Part shown: positions 16,798 through 25,547 of the stretch, piece after piece | How positions within the stretch are numbered: the stretch's first letter is position 1 | Layout of the letters: each line of letters opens with the position of its first letter | Origin: Geomonas oryzisoli | Lineage (GTDB): Bacteria; Desulfobacterota; Desulfuromonadia; Geobacterales; Geobacteraceae | Length of the DNA stretch: 64,000 nt | Assembly (NCBI RefSeq): GCF_018986915.1 | Contig: NZ_CP076723.1 | Span: 3,418,501 to 3,482,500 of the forward strand | Direction of reading: 5' to 3' | Position numbers and translations under genes: made by a program | The notes under the pieces: model-generated | The model's database searches: none | Told to the model about the DNA's origin: nothing | Seen by the model: only the letters and a program-made list of their open reading frames with translations

Positions 16798-17787
16798 TCA
16801 CTCCCACTCCACCTCTTCCACCAGAAGCGGCGGGAGGTGCAGGTAGCGGGTCGTCTTTCGCTTCGTGTCGATGTCCCGGAACACCATGCGCACCTGTTGG
16901 GGTTCGAGCCCCAGCACAGGGGCTGCGTTTTCCGCCGGGATGTCGTGGTTTCGGGCGTAGAGACAGAGGTCCATCATCTGGTAGGGAAGCGAGAAGTAGA
17001 ACTCGTCCTGCCCCTGTGCCAGTGAGTAGGTGTCGGTCGTCGGCTTCCGGCTGCGGATTTCTTCCGGGATCCCCAGGAACTCGGCGAGCTGGTACACCTG
17101 GGACTTGTACAGATGGGCGATCGGCTTGATGTCGGCCGCGCCGTCGCCGAGTTTGACGAAGAAGCCCTGGTCGTACTCCAGGCGGTTGGGGGTCCCGGCG
17201 ACGGCATAATTTAGCCGGTCGGCGTGATAGTACTCCAGCATCTTCCGGATGCGCTGTTTGAAGTTCGTGGCCGCCACGATCTCCAGGTAGGGCTGCAGGG
17301 GAAGACGCACCGTAGATTCTACCTTCTGGGGGTCTTGGGTGACCAGGTAAAAGGAGGTGAAGCGGGGCTGGTCCGTAACCCCGGAGATGACGATCTTGGA
17401 GGCCCAGCCGTCGCCGTACTCCGGGACGACGCTCCTCACCGCTCTGTCGTACTTGTGATAGAAACCGACGGACTGCAGGATCCCGGAGATGTCCTCCACC
17501 ACGGTCGGGATGCCGAGCGTGGTGGCGATCTTGCCGCTCAGGGCCAGGGTTTCCCGCGCCGAATGCCGCTCGGGCATTTCCAGGCCGATCACCCGCTCCC
17601 GCCCCAGCGCCCGCACGGACAGCGCCGCCGTCACGCTGCTGTCGATCCCGCCGGAGAGCGCTACCACCACCCCTCCCCTCTTCACCTGGTTACGCATCAG
17701 CTCCCTGATCCTGGTACAGATCCGGTCGGTTTCACGCTGCGGGTCGAGGCTGAGCACCTCCGGGGAAAATCCTGTCATGGTTGTCAT
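16798..17787 (-). CDS. nadE: NAD synthase-family protein (NadE-like amide-forming PP-loop enzyme)
   Basis: 329 residues. PP-loop SGGIDSS (45-51) of the N-type ATP pyrophosphatases, plus GTPNRLEYDQGFFVKLGDGAADIKP-like downstream residues typical of NadE. There is no nitrilase domain, so it would use ammonia directly. Clustering with a carrier protein, an AMP ligase and an asparagine-synthase remnant, rather than NAD genes, suggests it may be a paralogue recruited to amidate a carboxylate in a surface-polysaccharide or small-molecule pathway. Housekeeping NAD synthesis is the alternative. The gene symbol refers to the family only. Confidence 0.82.
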   Translation of the reverse strand: MTTMTGFSPEVLSLDPQRETDRICTRIRELMRNQVKRGGVVVALSGGIDSSVTAALSVRALGRERVIGLEMPERHSARETLALSGKIATTLGIPTVVEDISGILQSVGFYHKYDRAVRSVVPEYGDGWASKIVISGVTDQPRFTSFYLVTQDPQKVESTVRLPLQPYLEIVAATNFKQRIRKMLEYYHADRLNYAVAGTPNRLEYDQGFFVKLGDGAADIKPIAHLYKSQVYQLAEFLGIPEEIRSRKPTTDTYSLAQGQDEFYFSLPYQMMDLCLYARNHDIPAENAAPVLGLEPQQVRMVFRDIDTKRKTTRYLHLPPLLVEEVEWE

Positions 17788-17867
17788 CGCGCACCTTCTT
17801 TCACGCCCCCACGCTACGGGGCGTGCAGTATGGATTCATGCTCTAGGCTTGACCTCGGCAGCCGACC

Positions 17868-19412
17868 TCAGGCACACAGGCTCAGGCAGGAGGCGCGGTC
17901 GATCTTGCCGCTTGGATACTTCGGCAGCGCCGCGACCAGCCTGATCTCTCCGGGGACTTTGTGCCTGGGAAGGCGGGCATGGCAAAAGGAGAGTAGGCCC
18001 CGGTCGCTGGGGGTGCCACCCAGCGGGACCGCCAGTGCCACCAGTTTCTTCCCCAACAGCGGGTCGTCCAGGCCGAGTACGACCACCTCCAGCAGGAAGC
18101 CGCAGGACATGAGCACCTCCTCCACCTCCTGCGGGTCGATCCGGTGTCCCCCCACCTTGAGCAGGTGATCCTTCCTTCCGGTCACGTAGAGATAGCCGTC
18201 GGCGTCGCGGTAACCGAGGTCGCCGGTGTGGTAGCCGTTACAGTCCAGCACCCGGGCGGTCGCCTCGGGGTCGTTCCAGTAGCCGAGCATGATGTTGGGT
18301 CCTGAGGCTACCAGTTCGCCGCATTCCCCCTCGTCAAGCTCCCCCCCCTGCGGGTCGAGCACCCGTACCGTCACGCCCGGGATCGCCCTTCCGATGGAAC
18401 CAAGTTTTTCCGGAAGCCTTTCCGGCTCCACGTATGTCAGCCGCGCCGCGGCCTCGGTAGCGCCGTACATGATGAAAAGTCTCGTGTGCGGGGGAAGCAC
18501 CTGCAGCAGCCTCTCCTTAATCTCGCGCGCCATATGCCCGCCGGCTTGCGTGCAGTAGCGCAGGCTTGGGAGCCGGTCCCGGAAGGACGCCAGCGGTGAG
18601 CGGTGCAGCAGGTACGCGTAGGTGGAGGGAACGCCGGAAAAGCCGGTCACCCCCTCTTCCGCCATCTGCCTGATCACCGAGGCGGTGTAAGCGAAGTTGT
18701 TGTTGATCACCACCGTCCCTCCCACCGCGATGTGGGTGTTGAGCAGCGACTTCCCCATGACGTAGAAGAACGGGAGCACCACCATCTGGATGTCGTTCTC
18801 GGTGAGGTGCAGGTATTGAACGATGGAGCGGGTGTTACTCACGATGTTGCCGTGGGAAAGCATCACCCCTTTGGGCTGGCCGGTGGAACCCGAGGTGTAG
18901 ACGATGCTGGACAGAGCCTCGGCAGGGACGGCGCGGCTCCCTTCGGGGAGCTCCTCCCCCCTGACCGCCTCGTCCCACCCCCATACCAGGCGCGGTTCAG
19001 ACACGGGAAACGAGGCGTCGGCGGCGAGCACGAAGCTGACCGAAGGGGGTGCCAGGGGGAGTTGTTGCAACAGATACCCCACCCCCTGCTCCAGAATGAT
19101 TCCCGTCGGCTGCAGTTCATCGAGCAGGCGGCGCAGCGTCTCCTGCCCGGTCTCCACGTTCAGCGGCACCGCAACCGCTCCCGCCTTCAGCACGCCATAG
19201 TAACTGGCGACGTACTTCACGCCGTTTCCCATAAGGATCACGACCCGGTCTCCCGACCGTACTCCCCGCTGCACCAAAAACCCGGCCAGACGGTTCGCCG
19301 AGCTGTTGAGCAGCCGGTAGCTCACCCGCTCGCCGTCATGGACGACGGCGACCTTGTCCGGTCGTGCGGCGGCACTTGTTTCCAATAAAGTATGAACACC
19401 CTGCAGTTCCAT
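17868..19412 (-). CDS. AMP-dependent acyl/amino-acid ligase
   Basis: 514 residues, ANL superfamily. P-loop-like YTSGSTGQPKG, the A5-type YGATEAAARLTY, GELVASGPNIMLGYW, GYHTGDLGYRDADGYLYVTGRKD and the C-terminal lysine in PKYPSGKIDR are all present, so both adenylation and thioester-forming conformations should be possible. It probably activates a carboxylic or amino acid and loads the 90-residue carrier protein two genes downstream. It begins 12 nt after the asparagine synthase remnant. Substrate not predictable here. Confidence 0.9.
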   Translation of the reverse strand: MELQGVHTLLETSAAARPDKVAVVHDGERVSYRLLNSSANRLAGFLVQRGVRSGDRVVILMGNGVKYVASYYGVLKAGAVAVPLNVETGQETLRRLLDELQPTGIILEQGVGYLLQQLPLAPPSVSFVLAADASFPVSEPRLVWGWDEAVRGEELPEGSRAVPAEALSSIVYTSGSTGQPKGVMLSHGNIVSNTRSIVQYLHLTENDIQMVVLPFFYVMGKSLLNTHIAVGGTVVINNNFAYTASVIRQMAEEGVTGFSGVPSTYAYLLHRSPLASFRDRLPSLRYCTQAGGHMAREIKERLLQVLPPHTRLFIMYGATEAAARLTYVEPERLPEKLGSIGRAIPGVTVRVLDPQGGELDEGECGELVASGPNIMLGYWNDPEATARVLDCNGYHTGDLGYRDADGYLYVTGRKDHLLKVGGHRIDPQEVEEVLMSCGFLLEVVVLGLDDPLLGKKLVALAVPLGGTPSDRGLLSFCHARLPRHKVPGEIRLVAALPKYPSGKIDRASCLSLCA

Positions 19413-19424
19413 GGCATCTCCAGG

Positions 19425-20304
19425 TCAGGGGCGGTCGGTGCTGTACTGCCACTCGCGCCCCTCTATCTTCCTCTCGCCACCATAGCGCACCAGGTCCGGG
19501 CTCAGCATCACCCCCGCCTTGTAGGAGGCGGACGCCAGGAACTGCCGGTGCAGGATCTCGGTGGAGATAACCCCCATCAGGGCCATGTTGGCGAACTCCC
19601 CGACCGTTCCCGGAGGGGCCTTAAGCACCCTTTGGTACAGACGCACCACCTTGCCCGCATCGAAGTACCCGCTCGCCCTCAGGCTTTCCACGGACAACAG
19701 GTCCTCCACATAATCGGCCGGTGCGGCCGCTGTAAAAAGCGCGCTCACCGGCGCCCGATAGGGGTGTTTTCCCCTGCGGGCGATCCGCTGCGGGAGGAGA
19801 TCACGGCAGGCCCTGCGCAGTAAATACTTCTCCTGCAGCGCCCTCATCTTCCACTTTGCCGGCAACCGAAAGGCGAAGTCGATGACCCGGTAGTCCAGGA
19901 AGGGGTGGCGCATCTCCACCGAGTGCGCCATGGCGACCCTGTCTCCCTGGGAGGAGAGGAGAAAGCCGGCCAGAAAGAGTTCGATCTCCAGCACCTGCGC
20001 ACGGGCGAAGAGGTCCCGGCCGTTGAAACTCTCCGGCAGCCAGCGAGCCAGTTCCTCCCGCGGGTCGTATCCTGACAGGCAGCTGCGGTATTCCGGAGAC
20101 AGGAAGGCGAGGTTGCGGATCCCTCCCCCCCAGCGCACAGCATGGGAGAAGAAGGGGTCCTGACGCTGCTCCGGCATAACGGCGAAGAATTCCTGCAAAA
20201 ACGAACGGCCTCGGGCGGGGTTATTGAAGATGTAGGGGTAGAGCCGTTCCAAAAGCCGCGGCCGCCGCATGGACTCCGGACGCCTCCCCCAGTAATCCCT
20301 GACT

Positions 20305-20318
<14 letters not shown>
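19425..20318 (-). pseudogene. Asparagine synthase, 3' half only (N-terminal half lost at junction)
   Basis: About 297 C-terminal residues of an AsnB-family amidotransferase: [37 protein letters not shown] and [18 protein letters not shown] are characteristic. The Ntn glutaminase domain and the PP-loop SGGxDS should lie upstream but are absent. Homology stops at about [10 protein letters not shown], near 20318, where cpaF sequence begins on the other strand. The frame stays open to 21038 only because it runs antisense to cpaF, so that part is not protein. Without its catalytic half the gene is almost certainly inactive, or else it is split by an assembly join. Confidence 0.85.
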
Positions 20319-21174
<856 letters not shown>

Positions 21175-21183
21175 GAGCCGCCC

Positions 21184-22146
21184 ATGCTTGTTCCTATCGT
21201 GGCACTTGTCTTTCTCACCACCCTCTGCGCCAGCTGCGCCGTCTGCCTCTTCGTCTTGCAGCGCAACGCCTCCGCCAGGACCGAGCTGAGAAGGAGACTG
21301 CAGCAGATGGCGCGCGGGACGACTGGGGACGCACAGCCGGAGCTGCGCGAGGCGCTGGGCAGGAAGGCGCGCCAGGCGGGGGAGCTCATGACCCGCCTGC
21401 CGCAAACGCGCAATTTGGCGAAGAGACTGGAGCAGGCCGGCATCGATATCCCCCCGGCGCTGCTGGTGACCGCAGTCGTGTCGGCGGCGTTTCTGCTTGC
21501 CGTGGTAACGGCGCTGGAGACCGGCTTGCTCCCTGCAGTGCTGTTGGCCGCCGCCCTGCCACCGCTGTCGGCCGAGGTCCTGATCAGGGTGAAGACCTCG
21601 CGCAGGATCGCCAGGTTCACCGAGCTGTTCCCGGACGCGCTGAGCATGATCGCCCGCTCCCTCAGGGCCGGCCAATCGCTGACCACCGCCATCCAACTGG
21701 TGGGGGAGGAGGTACCGGAGCCGGCGGGGACGCTGTTCAGGATCGCCTACGAGCAGCAGCAGCTCGGCCTGAGGCTGGTCGACGCCCTCGCCACAATGAA
21801 CCAGAGGATCGAGAGCATGGATCTCAGGTTCTTCACCACCGTGGTGGCGATCAACGCCGACATCGGCGGGAACCTTTCGGAGCTTCTGGACAAACTCGCG
21901 CTGACCATCAAGGAAAGACTCAAGATTCGCAGACAGGTCAGGGTCTATACGGCCCAGGGGAGGCTGTCGGGCTATGTGCTCGGGGCGCTGCCGCTGGTGG
22001 CCTTTGGCTGCTTCACCATGCTCAGCCCGGAGTATGAGAAGGAACTTCTCAAGGAACCGCTGGGTCTGTACATCCTCGCCTTCGCCGCGCTGCTGCAACT
22101 GGTCGGCCTCGCCATCATCAGGAAGATCATCAGGATCCAGATCTGA
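21184..22146 (+). CDS. tadB: TadB-type pilus assembly inner-membrane protein
   Basis: 320 residues. N-terminal membrane segment (about 3-25), central transmembrane pair (about 95-130), then a T2SSF/GspF domain with FTELFPDALSMIARSLRAGQ and GGNLSELLDKLALTIKER, and two C-terminal membrane helices. This is the TadB platform protein that works with the CpaF ATPase to assemble Flp pili. It sits between truncated cpaF and tadC, spaced 9 and 8 nt. Confidence 0.92.
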   Translation: MLVPIVALVFLTTLCASCAVCLFVLQRNASARTELRRRLQQMARGTTGDAQPELREALGRKARQAGELMTRLPQTRNLAKRLEQAGIDIPPALLVTAVVSAAFLLAVVTALETGLLPAVLLAAALPPLSAEVLIRVKTSRRIARFTELFPDALSMIARSLRAGQSLTTAIQLVGEEVPEPAGTLFRIAYEQQQLGLRLVDALATMNQRIESMDLRFFTTVVAINADIGGNLSELLDKLALTIKERLKIRRQVRVYTAQGRLSGYVLGALPLVAFGCFTMLSPEYEKELLKEPLGLYILAFAALLQLVGLAIIRKIIRIQI

Positions 22147-22154
22147 GGTGCACC

Positions 22155-23066
22155 ATGCTCTACCTGATCGCGTTCACGGTATTCTGCTCGGTGCTGCTGC
22201 TGTCGGTGGCCCTGTCCCGGTTTCTGCTGGCGAAAAGGAGCCCGGTGGCGCAGCGCCTGGCCGCCCTCTTTCCGACGGGAAAGCCGCTGCACCTCATGCC
22301 GGAGGTGGAGTCCGGCACCTGGGCCTACAAGCTGCGGCGCATCGGCGAACGGGTGAAGCTCCCGAAGCAGGATCATTCCCGCTACAGCAAGTCCCTGGTG
22401 GCCGCCGGATTCCACCGCGACAGCGTGCATGTCTTTCTCGGCAGCAAGATCCTCCTTGCCGTGACGCTGCCGCTCCCCTACCTGCTCCTCATAGCGGTCC
22501 CCAGGCATGCCTACTTCGACAGCGCCGGCATCGCGGTGTTGCTGGCCTGCGCCATCATCGGCTACCTCATACCGAGTTACTGGCTCTCCGTAAAGGTCAA
22601 GACCCGTCAACTGACGATCTTCCACACCCTGCCCGACGTGCTGGACCTGGTGACGCTCTGCGTGGAGGCGGGGCTCAGCATGGACGCTGCGCTGCTGCGC
22701 GCCTCGGAGTCCCCGCAGTTCGAGCATAACCCGCTGGCCCAGGAGATCCGCCAGGTCACCATGGAGATCAGGGCCGGCAAGCCGCGCATCGAGGCGCTAA
22801 AGGACATGGCGCAACGAACCATGGTAGACGATATGAGGGCCTTCACCGCCATGCTCTCCCAGACCGAGCGGTTCGGCACCAGCCTGAGCCAGGCCCTGCG
22901 TTCCTTCTCCGACGAGTTGAGAACCAAAAGGAGGCAGGCCGCCGAGGAGGCCGCCGCCAAGACCACGGTGAAGCTCATCTTCCCGCTCGTCTTCGCCATC
23001 TTCCCGGCACTGCTGGTGGTGATCCTGGGCCCGGCGGTGGTCCAGATCGCCAGGGTATTCAAGTAG
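22155..23066 (+). CDS. tadC: TadC-type pilus assembly inner-membrane protein
   Basis: 303 residues. Hydrophobic N-terminus, paired transmembrane segments at about 90-135, T2SSF motif (FHTLPDVLDLVTLCVEAGLSMD, SLSQALRSFSDELR) and a C-terminal membrane helix (FAIFPALLVVILGPAVVQI). It is the second GspF-like subunit of the Tad machine and probably forms a hetero-oligomeric platform with TadB. Its start lies 8 nt after the tadB stop. No flp pilin, prepilin peptidase or secretin is in the window, so the locus here is only a fragment. Confidence 0.92.
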   Translation: MLYLIAFTVFCSVLLLSVALSRFLLAKRSPVAQRLAALFPTGKPLHLMPEVESGTWAYKLRRIGERVKLPKQDHSRYSKSLVAAGFHRDSVHVFLGSKILLAVTLPLPYLLLIAVPRHAYFDSAGIAVLLACAIIGYLIPSYWLSVKVKTRQLTIFHTLPDVLDLVTLCVEAGLSMDAALLRASESPQFEHNPLAQEIRQVTMEIRAGKPRIEALKDMAQRTMVDDMRAFTAMLSQTERFGTSLSQALRSFSDELRTKRRQAAEEAAAKTTVKLIFPLVFAIFPALLVVILGPAVVQIARVFK

Positions 23067-23118
23067 GTGCAGTTCGGGCAGCACCAGGGAGGAAATTCCC
23101 GTCCAAGGAGGTGATCCC

Positions 23119-23199
23119 ATGAAAGTCGACTTCAACACGTTCATCCTGCTGGTCATTTCCGTACAACTGGCACTGAGCTACGTGAGAGCCAGGAAGTAG
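23119..23199 (+). CDS. 26-residue membrane peptide behind a perfect Shine-Dalgarno
   Basis: Reads MKVDFNTF-ILLVISVQLALSY-VRARK: a charged start, a 15-18 residue hydrophobic helix and a basic RARK end, the make-up of a single-pass peptide with its C-terminus inside. It starts 7 nt after AAGGAGG, which is part of AAGGAGGTGATC, a 12-nt match to the anti-SD end of 16S rRNA. It follows tadC by 52 nt and precedes a strong hairpin. Function unknown. It might be a minor pilin-like or regulatory peptide of the Tad system, but it has no prepilin site. Confidence 0.62.
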   Translation: MKVDFNTFILLVISVQLALSYVRARK

Positions 23200-23209
23200 T
23201 CCTCTGTCA

Positions 23210-23238
23210 CCTTGCCGGCGTGCGGCGCGCCGGCAAGG
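23210..23238. terminator. Strong GC hairpin after the tad genes
   Basis: CCTTGCCGGCG (23210-23220) pairs perfectly with CGCCGGCAAGG (23228-23238) around a 7-base loop. There is no T run on either side, so it is an mRNA stabiliser or a weak terminator. Confidence 0.5.
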
Positions 23239-23328
23239 ACCTCACCCCATTCCCCCCGCACCGGCGCCGGTCGCCGCAAAGGCGGTCGAGGCGCCCTTTC
23301 GGCCTGACGCGCCGGCCGCCTCCACCCG

Positions 23329-24825
23329 ATGAACACACGCCACCTGACAAGCTACCTGGTCCCATCCATCGCCGACCTGCTCCTGGCAACCGTGCTCTGC
23401 GCGCTGTTTTTCACCTCACCATCCCAGCTGTTGCGCGACGGGGACACCGGCTACCACATCCGCGCAGGAGAGGAGATCCTGAGGACCGGGACCGTCCCCC
23501 TCTTCGACATGTTCTCGCAGCACGTCCCGCCGCTTCCCTGGACGGCCCACGAATGGCTCGCCGAGGTGATCATGGCGCGGCTGCACCAGGCGGCCGGGAT
23601 GAGCGGGGTGGTCGCGCTGTATGCGCTCCTTTTGGCGGCGACCTTCCGGCTTTTGTTCCGGGCCCTGCTCAGCTACAACGCCGGCGTCCTCCCCGCTACG
23701 GCGGTTACGCTGGCCACCCTCATCAGCTCAAAGCTGCACTGGCTGGCGCGGCCGCACCTCTTCACCTTCCTGTTACTGGTGCTCTTTCACTACCTGCTGG
23801 AGAGCTGGCAAAGGAGGGGCGGCCGGTCGCTGTGGTTGCTGCCGCCCCTCATGCTGCTCTGGGTCAACCTGCACGGAGGCTTCATCGCCGGGTTCCTGCT
23901 GCTGGCCGCCTATCTGGTCGGCACGGCGGCAGGCATGTTCGGCTGCACGCCTGAGACACGCCGTGCGGCGCGGGAGAAGGCGTGCCGGCTGGGCACCGCG
24001 GTCTTGGCCTGCCTGGCGGCGGCGCTGCTCAACCCCTACGGCTGGCACCTGCTCCTGTTCCCGCTCAGGCTGGTCTCGGACCGCTACCTGATGGAGCACG
24101 TGGCCGAATTCCTCCCCCCCTCGGTCCACAGCTGGCTCCCCTTCACCTGTCTGCTGCTGCTCCTGCTCGCCCTCTTCGCCCTGTCGCGTAAAAAGGCGCA
24201 GCCGACCGAACTGCTGCTGGTGCTGGGCTTTGCATACATGGCGCTGACCTCGGTGCGTTACATCCCCTTGTTCAACCTGGTCACGGCACCGGTGCTGGCA
24301 GCCCGGCTCGCTGAGTTGGGGCACAGTGGCGGCAGATCGGCGCGTTTTTTGACCGAGCTCTCGGCCCGCCTCGCCCACCTGGAGCGTCGCGCCCTGACGG
24401 TATGGGGAGCGGCTGCCGTCGCTGTGGTGATCGCGGCCGCCGCGGGAGGAACCTTCCGCCATTCGTTCGACCGCCGTTTGATGCCGGTGGACGCCTGCGA
24501 ATTCGTATTGCGCACAGGGGTCAAGGGGAAGGTATTCAACAGCGACGAGTTCGGCGACTACCTCATCTACCGCGGCTACCCCGCCTGCCGGGTCTTTATC
24601 GACGGTCGGCTGGACATGTACGGAGCGCAGCGGCTCAAGGAGTACAACGAGGTGATCGATTTCCGGCCGGGGTGGGACCGCGTGCTGCAGCGGTACGGCA
24701 TCAGCTGGATCATCTTCGAGGCCGATTCCCGGTTCGCCAGGTTTCTCCGGCAAAGGCCCGAATGGCAACTGATCTACGCAGACGACGTCGCCGACGTCTT
24801 CCAGAAAAAGCCCGCCCCCCGCTAG
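23329..24825 (+). CDS. Polytopic membrane protein, glycosyltransferase-like (GT-C fold)
   Basis: 498 residues with about ten to eleven transmembrane segments. The first loop holds RDGDTGYHIRAGEEIL and WTAHEWLAEV, a D-x-D/H-x pattern and HEWL motif seen in bacterial GT-C-type integral membrane proteins of unknown substrate. The C-terminal ~120 residues form a soluble domain (NSDEFGDYLIYRGYPACRVF, DGRLDMYG). No clear ribosome site precedes the ATG, so the start is uncertain. Proteins of this type often accompany pilus or exopolysaccharide loci; the link with the tad fragment upstream is by position only. Confidence 0.78.
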   Translation: MNTRHLTSYLVPSIADLLLATVLCALFFTSPSQLLRDGDTGYHIRAGEEILRTGTVPLFDMFSQHVPPLPWTAHEWLAEVIMARLHQAAGMSGVVALYALLLAATFRLLFRALLSYNAGVLPATAVTLATLISSKLHWLARPHLFTFLLLVLFHYLLESWQRRGGRSLWLLPPLMLLWVNLHGGFIAGFLLLAAYLVGTAAGMFGCTPETRRAAREKACRLGTAVLACLAAALLNPYGWHLLLFPLRLVSDRYLMEHVAEFLPPSVHSWLPFTCLLLLLLALFALSRKKAQPTELLLVLGFAYMALTSVRYIPLFNLVTAPVLAARLAELGHSGGRSARFLTELSARLAHLERRALTVWGAAAVAVVIAAAAGGTFRHSFDRRLMPVDACEFVLRTGVKGKVFNSDEFGDYLIYRGYPACRVFIDGRLDMYGAQRLKEYNEVIDFRPGWDRVLQRYGISWIIFEADSRFARFLRQRPEWQLIYADDVADVFQKKPAPR

Positions 24826-24874
24826 CCGCCCCCGCTATGCCGATCGACATCCCGGCGCCTCCGTGTAGAGGCAG

Positions 24875-24993
24875 CCTCCATCTCCTCCATCTCCTCCATC
24901 TCCCTCCATCTCCCTCCCTCCATCTCCCTCCCTCCATCTCCCTCCCTCCATCTCCCTCCATCCATCTCCCTCCATCCATCTCACCCTCCAACG
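24875..24993. repeat. CT-rich simple-sequence array
   Basis: An irregular tandem of CTCCATCT and CCCTCCATCT units (about 4-, 6-, 10- and 14-base steps) with one strand purely pyrimidine/adenine. It lies in the 370-base gap between the membrane protein and the chemotaxis operon. No gene is supported there. Such arrays can slip during replication. Confidence 0.85.
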
Positions 24994-25085
24994 CCCTCCG
25001 GCACTTCCGCCCCTTTCATGCCATTCCCCACACTTCCGATAAAGATAGCCCCCATCAGGAAATACCCAGCTCGACACAAAACAAC

Positions 25086-25112
25086 TAAAGTAGCCGCCCT
25101 TCGTGCCGATAT
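25086..25112 (+). promoter_or_regulatory. FliA (sigma28)-type promoter of the chemotaxis operon
   Basis: TAAAGTAG (25086-25093), exactly 11 nt, then GCCGATAT (25105-25112). The flagellar sigma28 consensus is TAAAGTTT-N11-GCCGATAA, so 13 of 16 bases agree with ideal spacing. It lies 84 nt before the STAS start and all following genes point the same way to 37284. Confidence 0.75.
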
Positions 25113-25195
25113 GTTCAGCATCCATATAACAGTGGTTGTTTATTTTCACGATGGTCTTTCAAGAACATCGGAAACCCTTGAAAGGGCGGCCCCAA

Positions 25196-25513
25196 ATGGG
25201 TAAAAAAGTTTTTGTTAATAATATAAACATTATTCTGGAAGGACCGTCGATCGTGGAGCGCGCGCAGGAATTGCACCAGTTCCTCGTGGAGCGCCTCAAC
25301 GAGGTGACGGTGAACAACTCCCCTGAAGCGGCGATCGACCTTGCCCGGGTGAGCGACATCGATGCCTGCGGCTGCCAACTGCTCGCGCTTTTCATGGAAA
25401 GCCTGAAGCGCCGCGGCACGACACCGGTCCTGGCCGCAGTGCCCGCCACGGTCAGGGAGCGGATCGAATCCCTCGGTTTTCGGGATCTTCTGGCGCTGCA
25501 GCCCGAGCCGTGA
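25196..25513 (+). CDS. STAS-domain protein
   Basis: 105 residues from ATG 25196. One STAS fold with AIDLARVSDIDACGCQLLALF, the loop where anti-sigma-factor antagonists have a phosphorylatable Ser or Thr; here the equivalent stretch is DIDACGC, so phosphorylation as in SpoIIAA is doubtful. STAS proteins head several deltaproteobacterial chemosensory operons, where they may tie the array to another switch. The ribosome site is weak (AAAGGGCGG) and an earlier ATG at 25136 is possible. It is the first gene after the FliA-type promoter. Confidence 0.8.
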   Translation: MGKKVFVNNINIILEGPSIVERAQELHQFLVERLNEVTVNNSPEAAIDLARVSDIDACGCQLLALFMESLKRRGTTPVLAAVPATVRERIESLGFRDLLALQPEP

Positions 25514-25547
25514 ACCGGCCGGCGCGGCGAATAGCAAAGGAACTGGC

